In this document: positions 53,481 through 62,647 of the stretch, piece after piece | Numbering within the stretch: the first letter of the stretch is position 1 | Layout of the letters: each line of letters opens with the position of its first letter | NCBI RefSeq assembly: GCF_009866765.1 | Contig: NZ_CP019431.1 | Location: forward strand, 5,084,001-5,148,000 | Length of the DNA: 64,000 nt | From: Pseudomonas sp. S35 | GTDB lineage: Bacteria; Pseudomonadota; Gammaproteobacteria; Pseudomonadales; Pseudomonadaceae | Direction: 5' to 3' | Translations under genes and position numbers: made by a program | The notes under the pieces: model-generated | What the model was told of the DNA's origin: nothing | The model's database searches: none | The model's input: only the letters and a program-made list of their open reading frames with translations

Positions 53481-54326
53481 TCAAACCGCAGCGCGAGCCT
53501 GCAGACTGAGATGCGCCCGCTCCCCCGGGGCCAGGCTTGCAGCGGCCATCGCCGACTCCACGCACACAAACCCCGAAGCCTCGTTGAAGCTCACGCCCAA
53601 CAACGGCCGGCTGCCCGGATGCCAGACCACGGTGTCCGCACTGTCGCCGGTGTCGATGCACAGTTCACGCTGCCAGGCGTGGTCCTTGAGCTGCAATTCA
53701 CCCTCGTGCTGGAACACCCGCTGGCAGCCGCCGTCCACCCGCAATTCGCCTTCTTGCTGGCAAACCTGGCGACTGAGCTGGTCGTAACCCTGCGCACCGT
53801 CGAGCCCAGACAGCGCTATCTCATCAACGTGACCAATACGCCAGTAAGCGTGCAAAGCATGGCTCAACTGGCACGGCAACTCGTCCTGATGCTCGGTGCT
53901 CAGGCGCAGTTCCAGGGTTTCGCCCAAGTGTGCGTGCAGGTCCACCTGCCAGTCGCACAGCTGCAATTGCCAGTGCAGGCGCACGCCGTCGTCGTCGGTG
54001 CTGCTGTCGAGCAGTTTCCAGTCGATCAAGCGCGCCCAGCCATGGGACGGCCACGCGTTTTCGCTCGGATGACGGCCATACCACGGCCAGCACACCGGCA
54101 CGCCGCCACGGATGGCGCCGACTTGCGGCCACTTGGCCGCGCACCACAGCCAGGGTTTCTGACCACGGGGCTGAAAATGCAACAGTTGCGCGCCCTGGCG
54201 ACTGAACACCGCCTGGCACAGGGGATGGTCGATCACCAACACGTCGCGCATCTGAAAGCGCTCCCAGGCGAACACCGGACGCTCGCGCAGGGATTTGAAA
54301 AAGCGTTGCAGCGGTTGCTCATGCAT
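53481..54326 (-). CDS. D-hexose-6-phosphate mutarotase (YeaD-like)
   Basis: A 281-residue aldose-1-epimerase-family enzyme. Its WCAAKWPQVGAIRGGVPVCW..GRHPSENAWPSHGWARLIDW segment (substrate-binding Arg, His) and the later catalytic region DTVVWHPGSRPLLGVSFNEA..FVCVESAM are family hallmarks. It interconverts anomers of glucose-6-phosphate. It is convergent with the kinase gene and precedes oprB in the sugar uptake block. Confidence 0.9.
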   Translation of the reverse strand: MHEQPLQRFFKSLRERPVFAWERFQMRDVLVIDHPLCQAVFSRQGAQLLHFQPRGQKPWLWCAAKWPQVGAIRGGVPVCWPWYGRHPSENAWPSHGWARLIDWKLLDSSTDDDGVRLHWQLQLCDWQVDLHAHLGETLELRLSTEHQDELPCQLSHALHAYWRIGHVDEIALSGLDGAQGYDQLSRQVCQQEGELRVDGGCQRVFQHEGELQLKDHAWQRELCIDTGDSADTVVWHPGSRPLLGVSFNEASGFVCVESAMAAASLAPGERAHLSLQARAAV

Positions 54327-54358
54327 GTGCCACGGACCCGAATATCACAGTGCTGCCC

Positions 54359-54388
54359 AAAAAAAAGCGGATAGCTATGGCTACCCGC
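54359..54388 (-). terminator. Terminator after oprB
   Basis: On the minus strand GCGGGTAGC-cat-AGCTATCCGC with one G-T pair is followed by eight T; it lies about 40 nt after the oprB stop, before the mutarotase gene. Confidence 0.8.
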
Positions 54389-54425
54389 AAATGCGCACAG
54401 AGAGAAGGAGCTTATCGCAACAGCG

Positions 54426-55772
54426 TTAGAACGTAGACTGAATTTTCAGGCCCGCCACCAACGCGTTGTCGACTTTATCCACGCCGCCCGGTTGGACAAC
54501 GTACTGCAGGTTGGGACGCACGGTCAGCCAGTTGGTGACGTGGAAGCCGTAGTTGATTTCGAAGTTGTACTCGGTTTCGCGGATTGGCGAGAACAGGGGG
54601 TTGTCGTAGTCGCTCACACCGTTGGAGGCGTTGAGCAGCTCGGCGTTTTTCTTCACGTCATCGTTAACGTGCAGGCGCGCAGCACCAATACCGACGTCAT
54701 CTTTTGGACGCGCATCGAATGGGCCTTTGTACACCAACATGATCGACTGGTAGTTGTCGACGGTGTTGGTTTCCTTGTCGTGGAACGTGGCGTTGGCGGC
54801 AATGTTCAGGCCGCGGGAAGCGTCGCCGTTATGGGTGGTGAGTTGCTGTTGCGCAACGAACCAGTAGCCTTTTTTGCTGCTGTGGGTACGGTAGTCTGCG
54901 CGCGTAGTGGCAGCGTCGTTGCCATTCACGTCTTCACGGACGTCGCTGGCATCGGCGGCGCTCTTGTAGAAGCCCACACGGTATTCGCCCGGCAGGTTAT
55001 TCACCTTCGGCGACCAGACCAACTCCACCGGAATCACGGTGCCTTTGGTGCCGCTGCCGCTCAGCTTGAAGCCGTTGCCGTGCTCCAGTTGCGACGGGTT
55101 CTGGTTGTACGCACCGATCTGCGCATACAGCTCAGGGGTGATGTGGTACTTCACGCGGATAGCCGCTTGGCTGACCGGCCAGTTGTACCAGGTGCTGACG
55201 TAGTTACCCACTTGCGAGCCGCAGAACGACAGGTTCTGGAAGTCGCATGGGAAGGTGTTGAAGTCTTCGCCTTCGCCGAAGTAACCGAGCTTGACGTCCA
55301 ACTTGTTGTCGAACATCTGGTGCTGGATCCAGAACTGGGTCAGACGCACCATGTGGCCACGGCCGTAGACTTCCATCGACGAGCTCAGCGTGCCGGCACG
55401 CGGGTCGCCGATACGGTCGTTGGAGATGTTCTGGCCATTACGGTTGGTCAACTGGATCTTGGCCTGAGTGTTGTCCCAGCCCCACAGTTTTTGCAGGTCC
55501 AGCGCCACACCGAGACCGAACTGGTCGGAGTAGCGACCGGTCTTGTCAGTGTTATAGCCGCCGTGGGCGTTGTAGCCCATTTCCCCCACGTAGTCGGCCT
55601 TGATATCGATACCTTGCTCGATCAGCTTGGTACGCTCCCCGCCCCAATCGCCGGTCATCCACTTGGAGTCGGCGCTGAACGCTTCATCCGCCATCGCATT
55701 GGCGGACAAAACCAGGGCTGCTACTGCTGACAGTTGGCAGATCAGCCGAGTGTTGTTGTGTTGCTTTTTCAT
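54426..55772 (-). CDS. oprB: Carbohydrate-selective porin OprB
   Basis: A 448-residue outer-membrane porin with signal peptide (hydrophobic LSAVAALVLSANAMA, cleavage near 28). The mature part begins with the OprB signature SADSKWMTGDWGGERTKLIE (tryptophan/glycine-rich), followed by alternating strands and a terminal aromatic strand VDNALVAGLKIQSTF ending in Phe, as needed for outer-membrane insertion. It admits glucose and related sugars to the periplasm for the GtsABCD system. Confidence 0.95.
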   Translation of the reverse strand: MKKQHNNTRLICQLSAVAALVLSANAMADEAFSADSKWMTGDWGGERTKLIEQGIDIKADYVGEMGYNAHGGYNTDKTGRYSDQFGLGVALDLQKLWGWDNTQAKIQLTNRNGQNISNDRIGDPRAGTLSSSMEVYGRGHMVRLTQFWIQHQMFDNKLDVKLGYFGEGEDFNTFPCDFQNLSFCGSQVGNYVSTWYNWPVSQAAIRVKYHITPELYAQIGAYNQNPSQLEHGNGFKLSGSGTKGTVIPVELVWSPKVNNLPGEYRVGFYKSAADASDVREDVNGNDAATTRADYRTHSSKKGYWFVAQQQLTTHNGDASRGLNIAANATFHDKETNTVDNYQSIMLVYKGPFDARPKDDVGIGAARLHVNDDVKKNAELLNASNGVSDYDNPLFSPIRETEYNFEINYGFHVTNWLTVRPNLQYVVQPGGVDKVDNALVAGLKIQSTF

Positions 55773-55858
55773 CCCTACATCCTCGTCTTTATTGTTATTA
55801 AACTGTTTTTATCTAACGCGGGTTACATTTTTTAACTAAAACAACAACTTATCTGCTT

Positions 55859-55949
55859 CTGTGGGAGCCGGGCTTGCCCGCGATGCGGGCAACTCGGTCC
55901 TTCAGTTACAACGCGCTGATGCCATCGCGGGCAAGCCCGGCTCCCACAG
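55859..55949. repeat. REPIN, GTGGGAGCCGGGC class
   Basis: CTGTGGGAGCCGGGCTTGCC..CGCGATG and inverted CATCGCGGGCAAG..CCGGCTCCCACAG, about 30 bp apart. It belongs to a different class from the GTGGGAGGGGGC elements in this window. Its right arm holds the last codons of gtsD. Confidence 0.9.
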
Positions 55950-57069
55950 AGGCAGGCTGTGACTGCACGGTGCCGAGGCGCTCACCGGTATTGGCGTCGA
56001 ACAACAACACCTTGGCCGGATCGAATTGCAGGGTCAGGGTCTCGCCCACCTGCGGCGCCACATCAGGCGCCAGGCGGCAGCAGACCTTGGTGTCATTGAG
56101 TTGCACGAACACCAGGGTGTCCGGCCCGGTCGGCTCGGTGACCTGGACTTCGGCACGAATGCTCGACGCATTGTCGCCCTCGCCCGTCGCCAACAGGATT
56201 TGCTCCGGGCGCAGGCCCAGGATCACGTCGCGGTCTTCAAGGCCGGCATCCGTCACGTTCAGCGCCAGCTCACAACGGGCCTGGCCACTGTCGAGCAGCG
56301 CCACCAGGCGACCGTCCTTGCGTTGCAGGCGCAGTGGTACGAAGTTCATCGGCGGCGAGCCGATAAAGCTCGCCACGAACTGGTTGGCCGGGTTGTTGTA
56401 GATCTCTTTCGGCGTGCCGAACTGCTGGATGATGCCGTCCTTCATCACCGCCACTTTGTCGCCCAGGGTCATCGCTTCGATCTGGTCGTGGGTCACGTAG
56501 ACCGTGGTGGTCTTGAGGCGCTGGTGCATCAGTTTCATTTCGGTGCGCATCTCGACACGCAGCTTGGCGTCGAGGTTGGACAGCGGTTCGTCGAACAGGT
56601 AGATCTTCGGCCGACGCGCCAGCGCCCGGCCCATGGCCACGCGCTGTTGCTGGCCGCCGGACAGTTGGCCCGGCTTGCGATTGAGCAGGTGTTCGATCTG
56701 CAGCAGCTTGGCCACGCGCGCCACTTCGGCGTCGATGTCGGCTTGGGGCATCTTGCGGATCTTGAGGCCGAACTCGATGTTCTCGCGCACGCTCATGGTC
56801 GGGTACAGCGCGTAGGACTGGAACACCATCGCGATGTCGCGATCCTTGGGGCTCATGCCGCTGACGTCCTGGTCACCGATCATGATTGCGCCGCCGGTGA
56901 TGGTTTCCAGGCCGGCGATGCAGTTCATCAGCGTGGATTTACCGCAGCCGGAAGGGCCGACCAGGATCAGGAATTCACCTTCCTTGATCGACAGTTCGAT
57001 GTTCTTCAAGGTGTCGGGCAGGCCGGCGCCATAGGTCTTGTTTACATTGCGAAGTTCAAGCGTAGCCAT
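55906..57069 (-). CDS. gtsD: Sugar ABC transporter ATPase GtsD (MalK/UgpC type)
   Basis: A 387-residue ABC ATPase. Walker [22 protein letters not shown]-loop, signature [20 protein letters not shown], Walker [16 protein letters not shown]-loop [13 protein letters not shown]; the C-terminal TOBE/OB regulatory domain follows ([14 protein letters not shown]). It energises glucose import. The final about 14 residues ([13 protein letters not shown]) are encoded by one arm of a REPIN, so the natural stop has been displaced. Confidence 0.92.
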   Translation of the reverse strand: MATLELRNVNKTYGAGLPDTLKNIELSIKEGEFLILVGPSGCGKSTLMNCIAGLETITGGAIMIGDQDVSGMSPKDRDIAMVFQSYALYPTMSVRENIEFGLKIRKMPQADIDAEVARVAKLLQIEHLLNRKPGQLSGGQQQRVAMGRALARRPKIYLFDEPLSNLDAKLRVEMRTEMKLMHQRLKTTTVYVTHDQIEAMTLGDKVAVMKDGIIQQFGTPKEIYNNPANQFVASFIGSPPMNFVPLRLQRKDGRLVALLDSGQARCELALNVTDAGLEDRDVILGLRPEQILLATGEGDNASSIRAEVQVTEPTGPDTLVFVQLNDTKVCCRLAPDVAPQVGETLTLQFDPAKVLLFDANTGERLGTVQSQPASVGAGLARDGISAL

Positions 57070-57071
57070 GA

Positions 57072-57917
57072 TTACCCCTTGACCGCGCCGGCCGTGAGGC
57101 CGCGCACGAAATACTTGCCTGCGATCACATAGACCAGCAGGGTCGGCAGCCCGGCAATCATCGCCGCCGCCATATCCACGTTATATTCCTTGGCCCCGGT
57201 GCTGGTGTTGACCAGGTTGTTCAGCGCCACCGTGATGGGCTGGGAGTCGCCACTGGAGAACACCACGCCGAACAGAAAGTCGTTCCAGATCTGGGTGAAC
57301 TGCCAGATCAGGCAGACCATGATGATCGGGGTCGACATCGGCAGAATGATCTGACGGAAGATGGTGAAAAAACCCGCACCGTCCAGGCGCGCAGCCTTGA
57401 TCAGCGCATCCGGAATGCTCACGTAGTAGTTACGGAAGAACAGCGTGGTGAACGCCAGGCCGTAGACCACATGGATGAACACCAGGCCGGTGGTGGTGCT
57501 GGCCAGGCCCATCTTGCCGAGGGTGAACGACGCCGGCAGCAGTACGGTCTGGAACGGCAGGAAGCAGCCGAACAGCAGCAGACCGAAGAACAGCTGCGAA
57601 CCGCGAAAGCGCCAGAACGACAGCACATAGCCGTTCAATGCACCGATGGCGGTGGAAATGAGCACAGCAGGAACGGTGATCTTGATCGAGTTCCAGAAGT
57701 AACCATCGACGGTGTCCCATGCCTTGACCCAGCCAATGCCGGTGACCACGCTCGGCCAGCTCAGCAGGTTGCCGTTGGTGATGTCTTCCGGGGTCTTGAA
57801 ACTGGTGAGCAGCATCACCACCAGCGGTACCAGGTACAGCAGCACGGCGAGAATCAGCACCGCATAGATCGCGACGCGGCTCAGGCTGATGGACGGTTTG
57901 GAGGCGAGACTAGTCAT
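57072..57917 (-). CDS. gtsC: Sugar ABC transporter permease GtsC
   Basis: A 281-residue MalG-type permease with six membrane helices. VAIYAVLILAVLLYLVPLVV starts it; the EAA loop is IPDALIKAARLDGAGFFTIF (usual EAAxxDGA position), and AMIAGLPTLLVYVIAGKYFV closes it. It overlaps gtsB by eight bp. Confidence 0.93.
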   Translation of the reverse strand: MTSLASKPSISLSRVAIYAVLILAVLLYLVPLVVMLLTSFKTPEDITNGNLLSWPSVVTGIGWVKAWDTVDGYFWNSIKITVPAVLISTAIGALNGYVLSFWRFRGSQLFFGLLLFGCFLPFQTVLLPASFTLGKMGLASTTTGLVFIHVVYGLAFTTLFFRNYYVSIPDALIKAARLDGAGFFTIFRQIILPMSTPIIMVCLIWQFTQIWNDFLFGVVFSSGDSQPITVALNNLVNTSTGAKEYNVDMAAAMIAGLPTLLVYVIAGKYFVRGLTAGAVKG

Positions 57918-58818
57918 TACGTTTGGTCCTCAGCTCGGAGTAGAGGTAAGGCACGATGATCGCGAGGATCGCACCGAGCATCAGGATGGCACTGGCCGAA
58001 CCCATGCCCATCTGGCCACGGCTGAAGGTGAACGAGTACATGAACATCGCCGGCAGGTCGGACGAGTAGCCCGGACCACCCGCGGTCATCGCCGCCACCA
58101 GGTCGAAGCTCTTGATCGCAATGTGCGCCAGGATCATCACCGCACTGAAGAACACCGGACGCAGGCTTGGCAGCACCACGCTCCAGTAGATGCGCGGCAG
58201 GCTTGCGCCGTCGATCTGGGCGGCGCGGATGATCGACTGATCAACGCCACGCAGGCCGGCGAGGAACATCGCCATGATGAAACCGGAGGCTTGCCATACA
58301 GCGGCGATCACCAGGCAGTAGACCACGCGGTCCGGGTCGATCAGCCAATCCAGGCGAAAGCCTTCCCAGCCCCAGTCACGCAGGAGTTTGTCCAGGCCCA
58401 TGCCTGGGTTGAGCAGCCATTTCCAGGCGGTACCGGTGACGATCATCGAGAGCGCCATCGGGTACAGGTAAATAGTGCGAATGAAGCCTTCGCGACGGAT
58501 CTTCTGGTCGAGGAAAATCGCCAGGGTCACGCCGATCACCAAGGTGATGCCGATGAACATGCCGCCAAACAGCGCCAGGTTCTTGCTCGCCACCCACCAG
58601 CGATCGTTGTCGAATAAACGTTGGTACTGCGCCAGACCCGCCCACTTGTAGCTCGGCAGGAAGGTAGAGGTGGTGAACGACAGCACAAACGTCCACAGGA
58701 TGTAGCCGTAGAAGCCCACCAACACGATGAACATGCTGGGCGCCAGCACCAGTTTGGGTAGCCAGCGCTGCAGTGCATCGAACGGCGAGGCTTTGCTGAA
58801 CACAGCAACAGAACTCAT
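57910..58818 (-). CDS. gtsB: Sugar ABC transporter permease GtsB
   Basis: A 302-residue MalF-type permease: PKLVLAPSMFIVLVGFYGYI, TWKWLLNPGM type segment (AWKWLLNPGMGLDKLLRDW), EAA loop VDQSIIRAAQIDGASLPRIY, and ILAHIAIKSFDLVAAMTAGG. The start MSSVAVFSKAS was preferred over one four codons upstream. With GtsC it forms the membrane channel. Confidence 0.92.
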   Translation of the reverse strand: MSSVAVFSKASPFDALQRWLPKLVLAPSMFIVLVGFYGYILWTFVLSFTTSTFLPSYKWAGLAQYQRLFDNDRWWVASKNLALFGGMFIGITLVIGVTLAIFLDQKIRREGFIRTIYLYPMALSMIVTGTAWKWLLNPGMGLDKLLRDWGWEGFRLDWLIDPDRVVYCLVIAAVWQASGFIMAMFLAGLRGVDQSIIRAAQIDGASLPRIYWSVVLPSLRPVFFSAVMILAHIAIKSFDLVAAMTAGGPGYSSDLPAMFMYSFTFSRGQMGMGSASAILMLGAILAIIVPYLYSELRTKRND

Positions 58819-58865
58819 GGGGAAATCCAATACAGGGAAAAAGGACTACAGGGTGAACCGCCCCC

Positions 58866-58893
58866 TGTAGGAGCGAGCAAACTCGCTCCTACA
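58866..58893. repeat. Short hairpin repeat between gtsA and gtsB
   Basis: TGTAGGAGCGAG-caaa-CTCGCTCCTACA, perfect 12-bp arms; a third REP-like class. In the polycistronic mRNA it could protect or partly terminate after gtsA so that binding protein exceeds the membrane subunits. Confidence 0.7.
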
Positions 58894-58904
58894 AATGGGC
58901 TGGG

Positions 58905-60191
58905 TTACTTGGCAGACTTGATCGCAGCGCCCAATTTCTTGGCGGTGTCGGCCGGGTCGGCTTTCGGGTCGTTGATGAAGTTGGTCACGACGTCAAAGAA
59001 CGCACCTTGCACGGCCAGGGTGGTGGCCATGTTGTGCGCCATGCTTGGCTGCAGGCCGCCGGTCTTGGCGTCTGCCAGGAAGTCCTTGGCTGCGGTCTGG
59101 GCGCAGGAGTCAAAACCGTAGGACTCCATTTTGGTCAGCATGTCGTTGCGCACAGGGATCGAACCCTTGTTGATGCTGAACACTTTCTGGAAGTTTTCAC
59201 CCAGCACGACTTTGGCAATGTCTTGCTGGCCGGCAGCGGTGCCTTTGTCTTTCTGCTTGAACACCGCCAGGGAGTCGATGTTGTAGGTGAAGGCTTTGTC
59301 GGTGCCCGGGAAGGCTACGCACTCGTAGTCCTTGCCAGCGACTTTCTTGGCGGCAGTCCATTCGGACTTGGCCCAGTCACCCATGATCTGCATGCCGGCC
59401 TTGCCATTGATGACTTTGCCAGCTTCCAGGTTCCAGTCCTGGCCCTTGCCGTCGACGTCCATGTAGGTCGCGACTTTCTTCAGTTCGGTGAGGGACTTGA
59501 CCATTTCCGGGCCGGTCAGCGCGGCATTGTCCAGGTCGACCAGGGCTTTCTTGTAGCCATCGGCACCCATCACCGACAGAACGACGGCTTCGAATACGGT
59601 GCTGTCCTGCCACGGCTGGCCACCGTGGGCGAGCGGGATGAAGCCGGCAGCCTTGAGCTTGTCGCCGGCGGCGTAGAATTCTTCGAGGGTGGTAGGGTTC
59701 TTGGTAATCCCGGCTTTCTTGAAGACTTGCGGGTTGATCCACAGCCAGTTCACGCGGTGGATGTTGACCGGTACGGCCACATAGTCACCGTCGTACTTCA
59801 CGGTGTCGGAGACTTTCTTGTCGAGCAGCGAGTCCCACTTTTCTTCTTTGGCGACGTCTTTGAGCACGTCGGTGTCGAGCAGGCCGGTGGACGCCCATTC
59901 CTGGATGTCGGGGCCTTTGATCTGGGCAACGCCGGGCGGGTTGCCGGCGACCGCGCGGCTTTTCAGCACGGTCATGGCAGTCGCGCCACCGCCACCTGCG
60001 ACAGCACCGTCTTTCCAGGTGAAGCCGTCTTTCTCAACTTGGGCCTTCAGGACATCTACAGCCGCTTTTTCGCCACCCGAGGTCCACCAATGCACAACTT
60101 CAACCGTCCCTTTGGAATCGGCGGCAAATGCACTGAGGGGAAACAACGAGGCAACGGAAATAGCTACGGCGAGGCGATTAATCGCGTTCAT
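58905..60191 (-). CDS. gtsA: Sugar ABC transporter substrate-binding protein GtsA
   Basis: A 428-residue extracellular solute-binding protein (family 1) with a signal peptide ([17 protein letters not shown], cleavage near 23). Mature start [20 protein letters not shown]; ligand region [20 protein letters not shown] and [16 protein letters not shown] are typical. It binds glucose-type sugars in the periplasm. An AAAAGGTATTCAG sequence precedes the start, and a palindromic promoter module lies about 50-120 nt upstream. Confidence 0.94.
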   Translation of the reverse strand: MNAINRLAVAISVASLFPLSAFAADSKGTVEVVHWWTSGGEKAAVDVLKAQVEKDGFTWKDGAVAGGGGATAMTVLKSRAVAGNPPGVAQIKGPDIQEWASTGLLDTDVLKDVAKEEKWDSLLDKKVSDTVKYDGDYVAVPVNIHRVNWLWINPQVFKKAGITKNPTTLEEFYAAGDKLKAAGFIPLAHGGQPWQDSTVFEAVVLSVMGADGYKKALVDLDNAALTGPEMVKSLTELKKVATYMDVDGKGQDWNLEAGKVINGKAGMQIMGDWAKSEWTAAKKVAGKDYECVAFPGTDKAFTYNIDSLAVFKQKDKGTAAGQQDIAKVVLGENFQKVFSINKGSIPVRNDMLTKMESYGFDSCAQTAAKDFLADAKTGGLQPSMAHNMATTLAVQGAFFDVVTNFINDPKADPADTAKKLGAAIKSAK

Positions 60192-60242
60192 CTGAATACC
60201 TTTTCTTGTTGTTATGCATGCAAGTCTGGAGCTTGCGCTGCA

Positions 60243-60312
60243 CGGAGTTTAAACATGGATTTTTCGAGCGCAGGTAACAAAGGGATGCACAAATGTCACC
60301 ACTTGGTGACAT
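60243..60312 (-). promoter_or_regulatory. gtsA promoter module with 20-bp palindrome
   Basis: The palindrome ATGTCACCA-ct-TGGTGACAT is followed on the minus strand, after 37 bp, by TGTTTAAACTCCG (-10-like). The same two elements at the same spacing precede the epimerase gene. The palindrome also holds the epimerase stop codon. Confidence 0.65.
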
Positions 60313-61555
60313 AGCACCCAGCGCCTAAAGCGCTGGCCATGCTCGGTGCCAGGGGCAGTGCAGGCAGCACCACCGCTTGCCAGGCATGGTACAGGTCCGG
60401 CTTGCCACCCCAGATAGTGCTGCTGGGCTGGTTGTGCGGGCTGAGTTCGTGGTGCCAGCTGCCATTGAGCCGGTCGATAAAATGGGTGTCGCAGAATTCC
60501 CAGAAACGCCGGTACCAGGTTTCGTAATGCAGCTCGCCGGTACGTTTAAGCAAGGCTTGGGCGCCAGCGCAGGCTTCGGCGTGGGTCCAATGCAAGCGTT
60601 CGCGCACCACCGGCTGGTGGTTCCAGTCCAGGGTGTAGACGAGGCCAGGAGCGCCATCCACGGCCCACGCGTATTCGCAGGCGCTGGCGAACAGGCCCTC
60701 GGCGTCGCTCACCAGCCAATCGGGGGTGGCCAGCCCGGCTTGCATGCGGGCAGCTTCCAGGTGCAACACCAACCGCGCCCATTCAAAACCATGGCCGGGG
60801 GTGATGCCGTAGGGACGGAAGCCGTCGGCGCGATTGTCTTCGTTGTAGTTGAGCAGCGGTCGCCATTGCGGGTCGAAGTGCTCGATGACCATGAACTGAT
60901 TGCTGGCAGCATGGGTGTGAATCACCCGCTCGACGATACGCAGCGCACGGTCAAGCCAGCGGGTATCACCCGTGACGTCTGCCAGGGCGAGGAAGGCTTC
61001 GGTGGCGTGCATGTTGCTGTTGGCGCCGCGATAGGCTTCGACGCCACTCCAGTCCTGGGCAAAGGATTCGAGCATCACGCCCTCCTCTTCACTCCAGAAA
61101 AACTGGTCGATGATATGGGTCGCATCATTGAGCAGGTTTTGCGCACCGGGAGCCCCCGCCACCACCGCAGAGCTGGCCGCCAAGGCGACGAAGGCGTGCA
61201 GGTAGGCAGCCTTGCCGGTGTTGCCGTCGAGGGCCTTGGGTGTTGCGAACCAACCGCCGTGTTCGCTATCACGCAAAGGGCCATTGAGGGCCGCAACGCC
61301 GTGCTCAACCAGTTGTGCGTAGCCCGGCAAGCCCATCGCATGGGCCATGGCGAAGCTGTGGGTCATGCGTGCGGTATTCATGGTTTCGGCGTGAGCGTTG
61401 GCCGGCAGTTGGCCTTTGTCGTCGAGGTTGCCAAAACCGTCAGGCAGACGGGAAGCCTTGGCAAATGACAGCAGGCGATGGCCTTCGGCGGCGAGCCAGG
61501 CGTAATGAGCAGGCGCGTTCAGCCAACTGCTGGCAGGCAGTGGTTGCATGGTCAT
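60296..61555 (-). CDS. AGE-family sugar epimerase/isomerase
   Basis: A 419-residue N-acylglucosamine 2-epimerase-family (alpha6/alpha6 barrel) enzyme. Conserved aromatic and acidic residues: NTARMTHSFAMAHAMGLPGY, ALRGHHG-like AYRGANSNMHATEAFLALAD, and WHHELSPHNQPSSTIWGGKP near the end. Resembles YihS/mannose isomerase rather than renin-binding epimerase, so an aldose-ketose isomerase acting on mannose or a glucose-like sugar is likely. Its last codons and stop lie inside the gtsA operator. Confidence 0.85.
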   Translation of the reverse strand: MTMQPLPASSWLNAPAHYAWLAAEGHRLLSFAKASRLPDGFGNLDDKGQLPANAHAETMNTARMTHSFAMAHAMGLPGYAQLVEHGVAALNGPLRDSEHGGWFATPKALDGNTGKAAYLHAFVALAASSAVVAGAPGAQNLLNDATHIIDQFFWSEEEGVMLESFAQDWSGVEAYRGANSNMHATEAFLALADVTGDTRWLDRALRIVERVIHTHAASNQFMVIEHFDPQWRPLLNYNEDNRADGFRPYGITPGHGFEWARLVLHLEAARMQAGLATPDWLVSDAEGLFASACEYAWAVDGAPGLVYTLDWNHQPVVRERLHWTHAEACAGAQALLKRTGELHYETWYRRFWEFCDTHFIDRLNGSWHHELSPHNQPSSTIWGGKPDLYHAWQAVVLPALPLAPSMASALGAGCYVTKW

Positions 61556-61586
61556 GGAGGGCCCTTATTATTTTTTGTGGGATGAC

Positions 61587-61656
61587 CGGAGTCTAAACAA
61601 GGGCGTGATGAGGACAAGTAACGAAGGGGATGGGAAATGTCACCAGTCGGTGACAT
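61587..61656 (-). promoter_or_regulatory. Epimerase promoter module with 20-bp palindrome
   Basis: ATGTCACC-agtc-GGTGACAT followed after 37 bp by TGTTTAGACTCCG on the minus strand, 32 bp before the start codon. Copy of the gtsA module. Confidence 0.65.
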
Positions 61657-61674
61657 TTCTCCTGAAACCTGTAT

Positions 61675-62520
61675 CTATTGGCCGAGCGGCGTGACCTTCG
61701 CCGGCGCGTTGAGCTGTTGCTGCAGGTTCTGCACCTGGCTTTGCAGGGTCGTGATGTTGCGCGTGGTCTGGATGCGGAACACGTCAAACTCTTTGTTGGT
61801 CGGCGCATCGCTATTGGCGGGCTGGCTATCCTGCGCGCTTTTGAGTACGACGAGGTCCTGCTCAAGGCGGGCAATGGCGGCGCTTGGGTTGCCCTGCTTT
61901 TTCAGCGCGGCAACATCGGCGGCCAATTCCTTTATTTCGGTATCGCGCTTGCCGGTGTCACCTTGGGCGGCCTTGAGGGTTGCCACGGCGTCGGTCAGGG
62001 CCTGCACCTGGCCTTGCAACTTGGTATTGGCGCTCGACAGCTCGGTGGTACTGGACGTCATTTGTGCGAGGCGCTTGTCCAGTTCAGTGGCCTGGCCGGC
62101 AACGCCGAGCTGCTGCTTGCCCTGTTCCAGCAACTGGCTTTCCAGCTGTTTGATCTGCAGTTTCAGCGCTTCGCTGCCGTTGTTAACACTGGCCTCACTG
62201 GCCACCACCTTGCCGGAAATGTCCTGCAGGCGCCCCGCCGCTTCTTCGCTGATGCGCGCAAAGCTTTCCTGGGTCGCAACCAATTGCTGGCCCATCAGGG
62301 AGATCTGCTGGAAGCTCCACCAGGCCAGGCCGGCAAAGGCGATCAGCAGCGCGCCGATCAACGCCCACAGCGGGCCGGTGCTGGCGCCCTTGACCTTGAC
62401 GACCGGCACGTTGCGCGAACGCACCGAGGTGGCCGGGGAAGGTTCGAAATCATCATCATCCCCGTGGTCGGCCCGCAGGCTGGGAACGTTGTCGAAATCG
62501 TCTTTAGCATCGTTACGCAT
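61675..62520 (-). CDS. Single-pass membrane protein with coiled coil
   Basis: A 281-residue protein: acidic cytoplasmic N-terminus (DDFDNVPSLRADHGDDDDFE), one membrane helix (GPLWALIGALLIAFAGLAWW, residues 49-68), then about 200 residues of heptad-rich coiled coil (LKLQIKQLESQLLEQGKQQL, DIAALKKQG-type repeats). No enzymatic motif. Conserved among pseudomonads without assigned function; topology suggests a periplasmic spacer or scaffold. Confidence 0.75.
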   Translation of the reverse strand: MRNDAKDDFDNVPSLRADHGDDDDFEPSPATSVRSRNVPVVKVKGASTGPLWALIGALLIAFAGLAWWSFQQISLMGQQLVATQESFARISEEAAGRLQDISGKVVASEASVNNGSEALKLQIKQLESQLLEQGKQQLGVAGQATELDKRLAQMTSSTTELSSANTKLQGQVQALTDAVATLKAAQGDTGKRDTEIKELAADVAALKKQGNPSAAIARLEQDLVVLKSAQDSQPANSDAPTNKEFDVFRIQTTRNITTLQSQVQNLQQQLNAPAKVTPLGQ

Positions 62521-62647
62521 GAATCAACCCTGAATCGGTGAGTTAGCTGGTTGGAAAGCCGAGCGCCGGGAGTATAAACCGCAGTTGCGTCGCACTGATC
62601 GACCCGGAACCCTGAATTCGGTTCCCGATATGTTGCCTGGCGTGACC

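Noticed and set aside
60192..60242. HexR box in the gtsA promoter
   Set aside because: No TGTAGT/ACTACA pair; the only dyad there is the ATGTCACC/GGTGACAT palindrome further upstream.
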